Of a stretch of 33,525 bases of DNA, positions 25,460 to 33,525 are shown piece by piece. The notes beneath the pieces were generated by a model. It was not told the DNA's origin and did no database searches. It worked only from the letters and a program-made list of their open reading frames with translations. Position 1 is the first letter of the stretch. Each line of letters begins with the position of its first letter. Both the position numbers and the translations under genes were made by a program. Origin of the DNA: Sulfurimonas sp. (GTDB lineage Bacteria > Campylobacterota > Campylobacteria > Campylobacterales > Sulfurimonadaceae); NCBI RefSeq assembly GCF_016744025.1, contig NZ_JADGFC010000014.1:1-33525 (forward strand), in the 5' to 3' direction.

Positions 25460-26053
25460 ATGCAAATAAAAGTTCAAGCTATGGGCGTTTACCAAACAAA
25501 CTGTTACATTGCTACTGTAGATGGAAAAGACTTCATTATTGACCCTGGTGTAAATGCAACTTCTTGGGTAGAGAAAAATGTTACAAATCCTGTAGCAATT
25601 TTAAATACACATGGGCATTTTGATCATGTTTGGTCAAATGCAGAGCTTCAAAAGAAACTTAATATTCCCCTTTATACTCCTAAAGGAGATGTAATGTTGC
25701 TAAAAGAGAGTACTTGGATGCCAGACCTTCCACCATCAACTCCAGATATAGAAGTTCAACCAGAACAAGAATTTGATTTTGATGGTGTAAAAGTAAAATT
25801 TCGTCATTTCCCTGGGCACTGTCCAGGCTGTTCCATGATAGAAATTGCAGATGCAATATTTAGTGGAGATTTTATCTTTGAACGCTCTATAGGTAGAACA
25901 GATTTTCCATATTCTTCGCCGCAAGATATGAGAGACTCACTAGAGAAATTTAAAAAACTTGATTTTGATAAAACTCTCTATCCCGGACATGGTGTAAATA
26001 CAAGTATAAAACAAGAGCAACAACATACCGACTACTGGATAGGAACTCTATAA
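25460..26053 (+). CDS. Metallo-beta-lactamase-fold hydrolase (glyoxalase II-like)
   Basis: The 197-residue product has the metal-binding THGHFDH motif (50-56), the FPGHCPGCSM histidine segment, SGDFIF with the bridging aspartate, and YPGHG near the end, all in the order of the MBL-fold thioesterases and glyoxalase II-like proteins (YcbL type). It lacks the C-terminal glutathione-binding domain of true glyoxalase II. Substrate is not known. A methyltransferase gene follows with a TAATG overlap. C. jejuni has, from memory, a similar hydrolase divergent to nadE (Cj0809c), so the pair is conserved. Confidence 0.9.
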   Translation: MQIKVQAMGVYQTNCYIATVDGKDFIIDPGVNATSWVEKNVTNPVAILNTHGHFDHVWSNAELQKKLNIPLYTPKGDVMLLKESTWMPDLPPSTPDIEVQPEQEFDFDGVKVKFRHFPGHCPGCSMIEIADAIFSGDFIFERSIGRTDFPYSSPQDMRDSLEKFKKLDFDKTLYPGHGVNTSIKQEQQHTDYWIGTL

Positions 26054-26649
26054 TGAAAGATCATTTTAAAGAAAAATCAAAAGAGTGGGATAAGGGAGAT
26101 ATAAGAGTTCAAGGTGCTAAAACAATTTCAGATGCCATTAACAAAAAAGTACAACTAAAAAGTGATATGGAAATTTTAGATTTTGGTGTAGGTACTGGAC
26201 TTTTAGGATTTGATATAGCGCAGAGTGTTAAAAAAGTATATGGTGTTGACACATCTCAGAGTATGCTACAAAAATTAAAAGCCAAAAACACTCCTGAGCT
26301 TAGTATTGAAGTTTACTCCCAAGATATTATAGCAATGCCATTAGATAGGACTTTTGATGGTCTAGTTAGTTCTATGACACTTCATCATGTTCAAGACTTA
26401 AAAGCTTTTTTTGAAACAATATATAAAAATATAAAGGAAAATGGTTTTATTGCTATTGCAGATTTAGAGAGTGAAGATGGAACTTTTCATTCAGACAATA
26501 CAGGTGTTTTTCATTTTGGATTCGATAAAAATAATTTATGTAAGATTGTTAAAGATGCAGGCTTTAATAATGTTACTTTTGAAAATATAAATACAATAAA
26601 TAAACCACACAAAGACTTTGGTGTATTTTTACTAACTGCTAAAAAATAA
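26053..26649 (+). CDS. Class I SAM-dependent methyltransferase
   Basis: The 198-residue product has the SAM-binding glycine-rich motif LDFGVGTGLLGFD (about 55-67), the acidic motif II VYGVDTSQSML and the post-motif segment MTLHHVQDLKAFF. The fold is the UbiE/COQ5-like type, but the methyl acceptor cannot be deduced. It is coupled to the hydrolase by TAATG and ends at a bidirectional terminator. It lacks the features of CmoA, so it should not be read as the partner of CmoB nearby. Confidence 0.85.
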   Translation: MKDHFKEKSKEWDKGDIRVQGAKTISDAINKKVQLKSDMEILDFGVGTGLLGFDIAQSVKKVYGVDTSQSMLQKLKAKNTPELSIEVYSQDIIAMPLDRTFDGLVSSMTLHHVQDLKAFFETIYKNIKENGFIAIADLESEDGTFHSDNTGVFHFGFDKNNLCKIVKDAGFNNVTFENINTINKPHKDFGVFLLTAKK

Positions 26650-26652
26650 AAG

Positions 26653-26673
26653 AGAGGACTAAATCCTCTTTTT
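26653..26673. terminator. Bidirectional intrinsic terminator between methyltransferase and thioesterase genes
   Basis: The arms AGAGGA (26653-26658) and TCCTCT (26664-26669) enclose a 5-nt loop, followed on the plus strand by a T-run and on the minus strand by CTTTTATTTTTT. It sits 3 nt after the methyltransferase stop and reaches into the stop codon of the converging thioesterase gene. Confidence 0.8.
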
Positions 26674-27154
26674 ACACTTCTTCTTCATCAAGAAGTTTTA
26701 GTTTTAGTACGTGTCTATCAGTAATTACAGTTTTAAATTCACCTTCAAAAACTTTTATATCTAAAACATGAGCTTCAACATGGATATTTCTTTTTCTACC
26801 CTCTTTGTGTCTTACCCTTGCAACAAAGTTAACTTCATCGCCAAACTTTACAGGAGATAGGAATTGACAATCACTTCCAACTAAAACTACATTTCTTTCA
26901 TTTACAGCTGCCATCGCCGCAAAATCAGCAGCACTAAAGATAAATCCACCATGAATAAGTCCTTGATCATCAACTACCATCTCAGAAATAGTGGTTAGTC
27001 TTAACTCAACATAACCTCTTTCAAGCTTTAATATTTCTCCATTTAGATAGCGATTAGTATTTTCATGGGTATTTAAAGCGACGGCATTTTCATCTTCATT
27101 TACATAATCATCAAATTCTAATGATTCATCATCTATTTCATTCTCATTACTCAT
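26672..27154 (-). CDS. Hot-dog fold thioesterase-like protein
   Basis: The 160-residue product has a hot-dog fold pattern with GLIHGGFIFSAADFAAMAAV at residues 65-84 (HGG loop, Asp77), followed by strand-like segments such as VLVGSDCQFLSPVKFGD and the C-terminal KTVITDRHVLKLK. This looks like the PaaI/FapR-type thioesterases acting on acyl-CoA or acyl-ACP; the substrate is unknown. The first 30 residues are very acidic and probably disordered, which is longer than in most relatives. It lies 3 nt after cmoB, whose last codons contain the Shine-Dalgarno AAGGGA, so the two are co-transcribed. Confidence 0.8.
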   Translation of the reverse strand: MSNENEIDDESLEFDDYVNEDENAVALNTHENTNRYLNGEILKLERGYVELRLTTISEMVVDDQGLIHGGFIFSAADFAAMAAVNERNVVLVGSDCQFLSPVKFGDEVNFVARVRHKEGRKRNIHVEAHVLDIKVFEGEFKTVITDRHVLKLKLLDEEEV

Positions 27155-27157
27155 TAA

Positions 27158-28048
27158 TTAATCCCTTGATTTTATAAGTTTTACATAAACTCTTTTTGGA
27201 GCTGGGTAGCCCTCAAGTGTTTTTGTATTATCTTGGGGATCTAAAAAGTCTTCTAGTGACTGTCCTTCTATCCAAGAAGTTTTTCTTTGCTCATCTTCAT
27301 CTGTTGTAGAAGTTTCTAAAACTTCAAAACTACTAAACCCCGCTCTTAAACACCAGTTTTTAAGTGCTGGTATTGTCGGAACAAAATAGATATTTGATAT
27401 TTTCGAATAAGATGATTTTGGACAAAGTGCCATCTCATCTTCACCCTCAATATAAAAAGTATCAAGGATAACTTCACCATTTTTATCAAGTCCACGAAAT
27501 AGTGATTTTAGCATCGCTACAGGATCGCTTCTGTGATACAAAACACCTAAACAAAAGATAGTATCAAATTTCTCTTCATAAAATTCCAGATGTTCAACAC
27601 CTAAAAGTTCATAAACGATATCACTTTTCACAAAATGATTTATAAAATCAAACTGTGTTTTATACAGAGGTGATGGATCAAAACCTACTAATGATTTTGG
27701 TTCATCTTCTTGCATACGAAATAAATAGTAACCATTGTTACAACCTATATCGGCAACTCTCTTATCTTTTAAATCGAAATGTTTTCTCAAAAGATTGTAT
27801 TTAATATTACTCTTCCACTCTGCATCTATAAAACAGTCCAAAACTTCAAATGGTCCTTTTCTCCAAGGCATCATAGTTCTTGCAACTTCTTCTATATTTT
27901 GAGTTGATTTAGCACTAATCTTAACAACATCACCAAGTTCAACTTCAAACAAGCCATCTTCTAAAGACTCTAATGCCTCACGAAGCGGTTTGATATTTTT
28001 CCAAGTCATCCACTTTTGTCTTTCTTTTCTTAAATCTTCTAAGTTCAT
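27158..28048 (-). CDS. cmoB: tRNA U34 carboxymethyltransferase
   Basis: CmoB uses carboxy-SAM to convert 5-hydroxyuridine-34 to 5-carboxymethoxyuridine in wobble positions of several tRNAs. The 296-residue product shows the CmoB-type N-terminal region ([18 protein letters not shown]), the SAM-fold motif [27 protein letters not shown] and the diagnostic [10 protein letters not shown]. Its length is near that of other Campylobacterota CmoB (about 290), slightly shorter than E. coli (323). The carboxy-SAM synthase CmoA is not in the window. It is divergent from the cation efflux gene. Confidence 0.93.
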   Translation of the reverse strand: MNLEDLRKERQKWMTWKNIKPLREALESLEDGLFEVELGDVVKISAKSTQNIEEVARTMMPWRKGPFEVLDCFIDAEWKSNIKYNLLRKHFDLKDKRVADIGCNNGYYLFRMQEDEPKSLVGFDPSPLYKTQFDFINHFVKSDIVYELLGVEHLEFYEEKFDTIFCLGVLYHRSDPVAMLKSLFRGLDKNGEVILDTFYIEGEDEMALCPKSSYSKISNIYFVPTIPALKNWCLRAGFSSFEVLETSTTDEDEQRKTSWIEGQSLEDFLDPQDNTKTLEGYPAPKRVYVKLIKSRD

Positions 28049-28072
28049 TTTATTCTTTATGTATGTAAATTT

Positions 28073-28082
28073 AATTATAATT
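28073..28082. promoter_or_regulatory. Palindromic -10 region shared by cmoB and the cation efflux gene
   Basis: AATTATAATT is a perfect palindrome and contains TATAAT on both strands, 28076-28081 on plus and 28074-28079 on minus. The ATGs lie 25 bp away on the minus side and 33 bp away on the plus side, so one box could serve both divergent genes. Only one RNA polymerase could use it at a time. Confidence 0.45.
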
Positions 28083-28114
28083 GTATCTAAATATCAATCC
28101 CCATAGGAAATTTA

Positions 28115-29008
28115 ATGAGATTAGAGAAAAAAGCCACCTTAGTATCTACTTCAGTTGCAGGAATCCTTGTCCTTATGAAAATGACAGTGGGTATTTTAAG
28201 TGGTTCTATCGCTGTTCTTGCTTCTGCAATTGACAGTTTTTTAGACCTTACAGTTTCCCTATTTAACTTTTTTGCACTTAATACTGCTGAGAAAAATCCG
28301 GATGAACAATTTAACTATGGAAGAAGTAAGATAGAACCACTTGCTGCAGTTGTTGAAGGAACTGTAATTTCTATATCAGCAGTTTTTATATTCTATGAAG
28401 CCCTTGTAAAAATAACGCATCCCAGAGAAATGGGCTTTATGCAAAGTAGCATCTGGGTAATGGCAGCATCTCTTGTAATAACGCTTGCTCTTGTATTATT
28501 TTTAAATTATGTTGCTAAAAAAACTAAGAATATGGTTATAACAGCAGATGCTCTTCACTACAAAACTGACCTCTTCTCAAATGGTGCAGTTCTTATGGCT
28601 CTTGCTCTTATATCAATGACAGGAGAACAGTTAATAGACCCAATACTTGGTCTTGGGATAGCAATTTATATGATTTATTCTGCTATTCCAATCATCAAAG
28701 AGGGAGTTTTAATGCTTTTAGATGCTGCTCTTCCTGAAGAAGATATACAAAGTATTAGAAATATTTTACAAAACAATATAGGTATTTCAGACTATCACTT
28801 TCTTCAAACTAGAGAGTCTGGTTCACAAATCTTCATATCTGTTCATGCAGTATTTAACATTAGTATCTCATTATACGACGCTCATCTTGTAGCTGATAAA
28901 ATTGAAGCTGATATAAAAGCTCTTTTTGAAGATAAAAGTGTTCATACTATTGTGCATATGGATCCATATGATGATTCAGAGATGAATGAGATAGAAGATA
29001 AGTACTAA
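28115..29008 (+). CDS. Cation diffusion facilitator metal exporter (FieF-like)
   Basis: CDF proteins export Zn2+, Fe2+ or similar ions in exchange for protons. The 297-residue product has about six membrane segments in the first 210 residues, then a cytosolic domain. The metal site is present as Asp40/Asp44 (AIDSFLD) in TM2 and His148/Asp152 (HYKTD) in TM5, the same set of residues as E. coli FieF (Asp45, Asp49, His153, Asp157 from memory). The C-terminal domain has the pattern ...HTIVHMDPYD. The substrate is zinc or iron by analogy. The Shine-Dalgarno AGGA precedes the ATG. Confidence 0.92.
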   Translation: MRLEKKATLVSTSVAGILVLMKMTVGILSGSIAVLASAIDSFLDLTVSLFNFFALNTAEKNPDEQFNYGRSKIEPLAAVVEGTVISISAVFIFYEALVKITHPREMGFMQSSIWVMAASLVITLALVLFLNYVAKKTKNMVITADALHYKTDLFSNGAVLMALALISMTGEQLIDPILGLGIAIYMIYSAIPIIKEGVLMLLDAALPEEDIQSIRNILQNNIGISDYHFLQTRESGSQIFISVHAVFNISISLYDAHLVADKIEADIKALFEDKSVHTIVHMDPYDDSEMNEIEDKY

Positions 29009-29015
29009 ACCTATT

Positions 29016-29753
29016 ATGAACTTCTATGCTTTAATAATCGGAACAGAAATTTTAAATGCTAGAAGAGAAGATAAACACTTTAAATTTGTTCGTGATGAAC
29101 TACAAAAATATGGTTATGATCTTTTTGCCACATTCATTGTAAAAGATGATGAAGAACTTATGAAGAACTCTTATGAACTTATCAAAAAAGATAAAAACTC
29201 AATTATGTTCTCATTTGGAGGGATTGGTTCTACTCCTGATGATTTAACACGAGATATAGCTTCTCAAATTTTTACAAATAAAGCTGTAGTTAGACATAAG
29301 GTTTTTGAGCAAGATATTATTGATAGATTTGCAGATAAATCTTACCCTCATAGAATCAGTATGGCAGATATACCTCAAGGTTCAGAGCTACTTTTTAATC
29401 CAGTTAATAATATGTCTGGATTCTCTTTGCAGAACAGATTTTTCTTTGTTCCAGGTTTTCCTGAGATGGCTCATCCAATGATAAGAGAAGTGATTTCTAA
29501 ACTATGTTGTACAAGATTGAAAAAACACAGATATACACTTTTAGCTCAGACAAGCGAAGAGACACTTATAAATCAGATGAAACTTCTTCCAGATCATGTA
29601 GAACTTTCATGCTTACCAATCTTTAAAGATGGCAAAGCCTTAGTTGAGTTATCACTTAGCGGTGGCGATGACAAAGAAATAAAAAGCCACTTTAACCTTT
29701 TTATAAAAGAACTTGAAAGTAAAGATATAAAGTATAAGCTTTTAACTACTTAG
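29016..29753 (+). CDS. CinA/MoaB-type domain protein without the amidase domain
   Basis: The 245-residue product matches the molybdopterin-binding (MoCF) domain of CinA: an N-terminal LIIGTEILNARREDKH in place of the family's GxELL pattern, the FSFGGIGSTPDDLTRD motif (66-80), and FFFVPGFPEMAHPM. CinA usually has a second, nicotinamide-mononucleotide deamidase domain of about 160 residues; it is missing here. The function of the isolated domain is uncertain; in related proteins it is an ADP-ribose pyrophosphatase. The gene follows the CDF gene by 7 nt, with only a weak Shine-Dalgarno, and overlaps the convergent rny stop by 8 nt. Confidence 0.85.
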   Translation: MNFYALIIGTEILNARREDKHFKFVRDELQKYGYDLFATFIVKDDEELMKNSYELIKKDKNSIMFSFGGIGSTPDDLTRDIASQIFTNKAVVRHKVFEQDIIDRFADKSYPHRISMADIPQGSELLFNPVNNMSGFSLQNRFFFVPGFPEMAHPMIREVISKLCCTRLKKHRYTLLAQTSEETLINQMKLLPDHVELSCLPIFKDGKALVELSLSGGDDKEIKSHFNLFIKELESKDIKYKLLTT

Positions 29754-31314
29754 CGTATACTACTGCTCTACTTTCTCTTATTACATTTACTTTTATCTCA
29801 CCAGGATATTGAACCTGTTCTTCAATCTCTTTTGCTATCTCTTTTGACATTAAGATAGATTCATCATCATTTACAAGTGTAGCATTTACGATAACTCTTA
29901 CTTCACGACCTGCATTTATCGCGTAAGCCTGTTTCACACCTAGATGCACAGAAGCTATTTCTTCTATCTGAGTTACTCTTTTTAAGAAACTCTCTAGTAC
30001 TTCTCTTCTAGCTCCTGGTCTTGCCGCTGAGAGTGCATCTGCTACACAAACTGAAGCACACTCTATAGAATTCATCTCTTCATGACCATGATGAGCATAT
30101 ATAGCATTTATAACTACACTATGTTCACTATATCGGTTACAGATATCAGCACCTAAATCAACATGACTGCCCTCATGTTCATATGTTAGTGCTTTCCCTA
30201 TATCATGAAGCAGTCCAGCTCTTTTTGCAAGCCTTGAATCTCCACCCATTTCAGAAGCCATAACACCAGCTAAGTGTGCAACTTCAAGTGTATGAGCTAA
30301 AGCATTTTGACCATAACTAGCACGATATCTAAGTTTACCTATAAGCTTAACAAGCTCAGGATGCATAGCTCCGATATCCATATCAGCAATAAGTTCTTCA
30401 CCTTCGTTTAAGATGCCATCTTCAAACTCTTGTGATACTTTTTCATATATCTCTTCTATTCTTGCAGGCTGAATTCTTCCATCTGCTATGAGTAGTTGTA
30501 AAGTTTTTGTTGCAATAGCACGACGATAAAGGTTGAAACTACTTACAAGAATAGCGTTTGGTGTATCATCTATTATAATATCCACACCCATTAAAGTTTC
30601 TAATGCTTTAATATTTCTACCCTCTTTACCAATGATTCGACCTTTTAACTCATCATCTTCTAAATGAACTAAATTAGTAAGTCTCTCAGATGCAAAGTTT
30701 CCAGCAAATCTACTAGCAGCTTGAGCTAAAATATAATTTGCTTTTTTCTGTCCTTCAGTTTTTGCTTCATTTTCATAGCGTCTAACTATATGAGCAATAT
30801 CTCCACGCGATTTCTCTTCAACTTTATCTAGTAAAACTTTCTTCGCTTCATCTTGAGTCATACCAGCACTATGCTCAATCGTATGAAGAGCTTCATCTAC
30901 TTTTTCTTCATATTTCTTTTTAATAGACTTTATAGATTTTTCATTTCTATCTAAATCAACTTTTTTAGCTTCTATTACTCTTGAATCATCACGAAGTCTT
31001 TTGTCTTCGTTTTGTTTATATCTTTTAAAATTTTGTTCTTTTCGAATAACATCATCTTCTCTTTGATGTAGATCAGCTTTGGCCCTATCTTTTGCGCTTT
31101 CATAATGTCTTGAAGCTTCAAGTTCAATCTCTTGTGATTTGAGTTTTGACTTGTGTAAAAGATTTTGTGCTTCATTTTCAATGGCACTTGCTTTGGCTTT
31201 TGCTTGATCAACAAAAACATCAAAATTAGCATGAGTAATTTTCTTAGAGATAAAAAATCCAAAAAGACCACTTACCATGGCAATAGAGCCACCTAGTAGT
31301 ATTTCATTTAACAT
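29746..31314 (-). CDS. rny: Ribonuclease Y
   Basis: RNase Y is the membrane-anchored endoribonuclease that begins mRNA decay in many bacteria without RNase E. The 522-residue product has an N-terminal membrane helix (about 5-23), a long charged coiled coil (about 27-205), a KH domain (about 215-270, with GRIIGKEGRNIKALE) and an HD domain with LLHDIGKA and the further metal-binding YAHHGHEE. The length matches the usual 520. It is preceded by the 5-FCL gene, 16 bp upstream; its leader ATAGGTAATG is the same as that of rpsA. The 8-bp convergent overlap with the CinA-domain gene leaves no room for a terminator between them. Confidence 0.96.
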   Translation of the reverse strand: MLNEILLGGSIAMVSGLFGFFISKKITHANFDVFVDQAKAKASAIENEAQNLLHKSKLKSQEIELEASRHYESAKDRAKADLHQREDDVIRKEQNFKRYKQNEDKRLRDDSRVIEAKKVDLDRNEKSIKSIKKKYEEKVDEALHTIEHSAGMTQDEAKKVLLDKVEEKSRGDIAHIVRRYENEAKTEGQKKANYILAQAASRFAGNFASERLTNLVHLEDDELKGRIIGKEGRNIKALETLMGVDIIIDDTPNAILVSSFNLYRRAIATKTLQLLIADGRIQPARIEEIYEKVSQEFEDGILNEGEELIADMDIGAMHPELVKLIGKLRYRASYGQNALAHTLEVAHLAGVMASEMGGDSRLAKRAGLLHDIGKALTYEHEGSHVDLGADICNRYSEHSVVINAIYAHHGHEEMNSIECASVCVADALSAARPGARREVLESFLKRVTQIEEIASVHLGVKQAYAINAGREVRVIVNATLVNDDESILMSKEIAKEIEEQVQYPGEIKVNVIRESRAVVYAK

Positions 31315-31330
31315 TACCTATTCCTATTCT

Positions 31331-31894
31331 CTAGCCGTAATACTGTCTCGGTTTTTTATTAAATCTTGGTGTTAGTAGCAAATCACATGAAATATCATAA
31401 TCATCACAAATATATTCTTTTGTAAAACAAACTTCTGGTTGTATAAAAATTGTGTATGGCTTCTTTTTTAACTTTTCAAAGAAACGATCATACATCCCTT
31501 TTCCAAAACCTATTCTCTGTAATTTACCATCAACCCCAACCGTAGGCACTATGGCTATATCAATTTTATTTATATTTCTTATAGTATTTCCCGCTTCGTA
31601 AATATTAAATTTCTTCTTCTTTAGCGGTAACCTAAATGGTACTATCTTAAAACTTGAATCTTGCATAAATGGTACAAAGATATCACAATTTCGACGAATT
31701 ATATTGAGTGTTTTCCTTATATCTGCTTCAAATGCCAAAGGATAATAAAATAACACTTTTAAACCTTTCTTGTACTTTAACTCACGTAAAAGACGTTTAT
31801 TTATCATTGCATTTCTATAATATTTATTATGTGCAGAAGCATTTTTGATTTTTTTTATACAATTTTGTCTAAATATTGATTTTGTAAGAGGCAT
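31331..31894 (-). CDS. 5-formyltetrahydrofolate cyclo-ligase family protein
   Basis: This enzyme converts 5-formyl-THF to 5,10-methenyl-THF with ATP. The 187-residue product has the family pattern VLFYYPLAFEADIR, FVPFMQ, and RIGFGKGMYDRFFE (127-140) with the active-site lysine and tyrosine. It is close to the normal 180-200 residues. It is rich in Lys and Arg, more than usual for the family, particularly in the N-terminal 45 residues. It is divergent from the TlpA-like gene and is followed by rny, as I remember for Cj1208-Cj1209. Assignment is by motif. Confidence 0.88.
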   Translation of the reverse strand: MPLTKSIFRQNCIKKIKNASAHNKYYRNAMINKRLLRELKYKKGLKVLFYYPLAFEADIRKTLNIIRRNCDIFVPFMQDSSFKIVPFRLPLKKKKFNIYEAGNTIRNINKIDIAIVPTVGVDGKLQRIGFGKGMYDRFFEKLKKKPYTIFIQPEVCFTKEYICDDYDISCDLLLTPRFNKKPRQYYG

Positions 31895-31909
31895 ATAATT
31901 TCTTTAAGT

Positions 31910-31915
31910 TATAAT
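31910..31915 (+). promoter_or_regulatory. Candidate -10 box for the TlpA-like gene
   Basis: A plus-strand TATAAT 33 bp before the ATG at 31949, in a 54-bp divergent gap between the 5-FCL and TlpA-like genes. Confidence 0.4.
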
Positions 31916-31948
31916 TTCGCATATTTTACAATAAATAAAGGTATTTTA

Positions 31949-32503
31949 ATGTTTAAAAAAATCACTACAACAATCTTATTAAGTTCAGCTCTATTTTTCG
32001 TCGGATGTTCAAATGATGATGCACAAGATGCAAACGAGATTATTTCAACAAACGAGTATGTATTAACAGGTCTTGATTACAAAGAATATATAGTAAAAAA
32101 AGAAGGTTCTGGATTTGTACTAAAAGGAGCTGAAGGTAAAGTAGTTTTATTTGATATCTTTGCAACTTGGTGTCCACCATGTCGTGGAGCGGCGACTCAC
32201 CTTACTTCACTTCAAAAAAAGTATAAAGATGACTTAGTTATTATTGGTCTTACAATAGAAGATAATATTGAAAATGCAAAACTTCTTGACTTTAGAAATA
32301 CATACAATGCTAATTACACACTTGTTAACTCTGATCAAAACCGTCGTTTAGCAGACACTATTGTAAATGAGTTAAAACTTGGAGAGAGATACCCTATTCC
32401 AATTATGGCACTTTACAAAGATGGTAAATACATAAATCACTTCATTGGTTCAATAGAAGAAGAGCTTATAGAAAACGACATTAAGCTGGCTACTGGTAAA
32501 TAA
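31949..32503 (+). CDS. TlpA/ResA-like thioredoxin-fold lipoprotein
   Basis: The product is an exported redox protein with a CXXC site, likely a reductant or disulfide carrier in the periplasm. The 184-residue protein has a lipoprotein signal with a lipobox FVGC (Cys20), then a thioredoxin domain with FATWCPPCRG (Cys75, Cys78) and IPIMALYKDG containing the cis-proline. ResA-type proteins serve cytochrome c maturation, but the substrate here is unknown. It lies 12 nt before ftsY and is probably co-transcribed; C. jejuni has the same pair (Cj1207c-Cj1206c, from memory). A second thiol protein, DsbC-like, is at 15929-16765. Confidence 0.92.
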   Translation: MFKKITTTILLSSALFFVGCSNDDAQDANEIISTNEYVLTGLDYKEYIVKKEGSGFVLKGAEGKVVLFDIFATWCPPCRGAATHLTSLQKKYKDDLVIIGLTIEDNIENAKLLDFRNTYNANYTLVNSDQNRRLADTIVNELKLGERYPIPIMALYKDGKYINHFIGSIEEELIENDIKLATGK

Positions 32504-32515
32504 GGAAGTATATAT

Positions 32516-33400
32516 ATGTTTGGTTTTATAAAAAAATCTCTATCTAAAACAGCAGATGCAATAAAAACTGTTGTTCCAAAGAAGAAAATTTCATTTACAA
32601 AAGATGAACTTGAAAATATTCTACTAGAAGCTGATGTTGAGTATGACTTAGTTGAAATAATAATTGAGCAAACATACCAAACTAAAATCACAAGAGATAT
32701 CTTACGATCAAAGCTTTTAGCATCTCTAGCCTACACTTCATACAAGGAACCTGAATATACAGCTCCTTTTGTTGAGTTAATTGTTGGTGTAAACGGTGCT
32801 GGAAAAACAACTACAATTTCAAAACTTGCTCAAAGATACAAAAATGACGGAAAGAAAGTCATTTTAGGTGCAGGAGACACATTTCGTGCAGCTGCAATAG
32901 AGCAACTAACGTTATGGTCTAAAAAACTTGATATCCCTATAGTATCTTCCGCTCAAGGGCATGACTCTTCTGCAGTTGCATTTGATACTATCGATTCTGC
33001 AAAAGCAAAAGGTTTTGATAATGTAATCATTGATACTGCTGGTCGTCTTCATACACAAACAAATCTTGCAAATGAGCTTAAAAAGATAAATCGTATTTGT
33101 GAGAAAGCTCATCCAGGTTCTCCTCATAGAACAATTTTAATACTTGATGGAACTCAAGGAAACTCAGCAATAGCTCAAGCAAAAGCTTTTCATGAAATGA
33201 TTGGAATAGATGGTATTATTATTACAAAACTAGATGGAACTGCTAAAGGTGGTTCTATCTTTTCTATTGCTTACGCTCTAGAGCTTCCTATACTTTATGT
33301 TGGAACTGGTGAACAACCTGAGAATCTAACACCTTTTGATAAGTATGAGTTTGTAGATACTCTCTTAGATGCTATCTTTGTAGAAGAAGAAACGAACTAG
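32516..33400 (+). CDS. ftsY: Signal recognition particle receptor FtsY, short form
   Basis: FtsY is the membrane-associated GTPase that receives the SRP-ribosome complex for co-translational insertion. The 294-residue product has the N domain helices (about 5-80), the P-loop GVNGAGKT (91-98), DTFRAAA (121-127), DTAGRL (173-178) and [10 protein letters not shown] (237-246). It lacks the long acidic A domain of E. coli FtsY (497 residues); this short type is common in Campylobacterota and Gram-positive bacteria. The basic amphipathic N-terminus (GFIKKSLSK) may bind membrane directly. It follows the TlpA-like gene by 12 nt. Confidence 0.97.
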   Translation: MFGFIKKSLSKTADAIKTVVPKKKISFTKDELENILLEADVEYDLVEIIIEQTYQTKITRDILRSKLLASLAYTSYKEPEYTAPFVELIVGVNGAGKTTTISKLAQRYKNDGKKVILGAGDTFRAAAIEQLTLWSKKLDIPIVSSAQGHDSSAVAFDTIDSAKAKGFDNVIIDTAGRLHTQTNLANELKKINRICEKAHPGSPHRTILILDGTQGNSAIAQAKAFHEMIGIDGIIITKLDGTAKGGSIFSIAYALELPILYVGTGEQPENLTPFDKYEFVDTLLDAIFVEEETN

Positions 33401-33475
33401 TTAACGTCTTCTCTTAAGTACGAAAAACTGACTTAATTAAAAAAACGGGTGCATAAAACATTCATTAAAGTTCGG

Positions 33476-33481
33476 TATAGT
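33476..33481 (+). promoter_or_regulatory. Possible -10 box before the last gene
   Basis: TATAGT lies 27 bp before the ATG at 33508. The 107-bp gap after ftsY has only a weak hairpin (TTAAGT at 33414-33419 and ACTTAA at 33431-33436) as a possible terminator. Confidence 0.3.
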
Positions 33482-33507
33482 AGGAGTAAACAAAGGTTTA
33501 TTTACAA

Positions 33508-33525
33508 ATGGCTGTAAAAAAGCTC
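33508..33525 (+). CDS. Start of a further gene, cut by window edge (possibly radA)
   Basis: An ATG at 33508 begins MAVKKL and runs off the window after six codons. AAAGG lies 11 nt upstream, slightly far. RadA follows ftsY in C. jejuni (Cj1205c, from memory) and RadA proteins often begin MAKxKxLFEC, so this could be radA, but six codons cannot settle it. Confidence 0.3.

Noticed and set aside
26053-26649. Methyltransferase considered as CmoA, partner of CmoB.
   Set aside because: It has an ordinary SAM motif with no CmoA-type features that I can see, is on the opposite strand, and is coupled to a hydrolase gene. It stays a generic methyltransferase.
1-33525. Search for CRISPR arrays, insertion sequences, prophage or toxin-antitoxin modules.
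   Set aside because: No regular spaced repeats, transposase, integrase or toxin/antitoxin motifs were seen; nearly all DNA is taken up by well-formed housekeeping genes.

Overview
The window is a low-GC, densely packed bacterial chromosome segment whose gene content and order point to a Campylobacterota (Epsilonproteobacteria) genome. Three blocks match gene orders I remember from Helicobacter pylori and Campylobacter jejuni: hit/pheS-pheT-aroA-ispH-rpsA-(unknown)-serA; DUF2018-(unknown)-polyprenyl synthase-hemA-proS-fxsA-hemC-ubiD; and rny-5-FCL-tlpA-ftsY. The UbiD-type decarboxylase fits menaquinone synthesis by the futalosine route, as used in that phylum. A free-living sulfur-oxidiser of the Sulfurimonas type is my best guess at genus level, but this is an inference. 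I see no rRNA, tRNA, insertion sequence, phage gene or CRISPR array.

Layout. (1) 1-9236, minus strand: pheS, pheT, aroA, ispH, rpsA, a one-TM unknown protein and serA (cut by the window edge), mostly linked by ATGA or TAATG overlaps or 1-nt gaps. (2) 9363-10909, plus strand: a HIT-family protein and a MltC-like lytic transglycosylase, ending at a strong bidirectional terminator. (3) 10929-13097, minus: argH, an OsmC-family protein and a 38-residue membrane microprotein. (4) 13149-21390, minus: a long operon for tetrapyrrole, quinone and tRNA metabolism (DUF2018, secreted unknown, polyprenyl synthase, hemA, proS, fxsA, DsbC-like thiol protein, hemC, ubiD), probably running on into argH. (5) 21608-25329, minus: nadE, a DegT-type aminotransferase, lpxK and argB. 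(6) 25460-26649, plus: metallo-beta-lactamase-fold hydrolase and methyltransferase. (7) 26672-28048, minus: hot-dog thioesterase and cmoB. (8) 28115-29753, plus: cation efflux protein and a CinA/MoaB-domain protein. (9) 29746-31894, minus: 5-FCL and rny. (10) 31949-33525, plus: TlpA-like lipoprotein, ftsY and the first codons of another gene.

How the genes fit together. Region 4 supplies respiratory cofactors: HemA consumes Glu-tRNA to start tetrapyrrole synthesis, HemC makes hydroxymethylbilane, the prenyl synthase makes the quinone side chain, and the UbiD enzyme acts on the menaquinone ring. Region 1 couples translation (PheRS, S1) with shikimate, isoprenoid and serine synthesis.

This is mainly conserved housekeeping DNA, and I found no clear new multi-gene system. 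The best leads are a prolyl-tRNA synthetase that appears to lack the INS editing domain while keeping the cysteine pairs that flank it, a microprotein gene at 10929-11045, two unknown conserved proteins at the head of the heme/quinone operon, a DsbC-like gene apparently inserted into that operon, and a strong Shine-Dalgarno leader motif shared by four genes.
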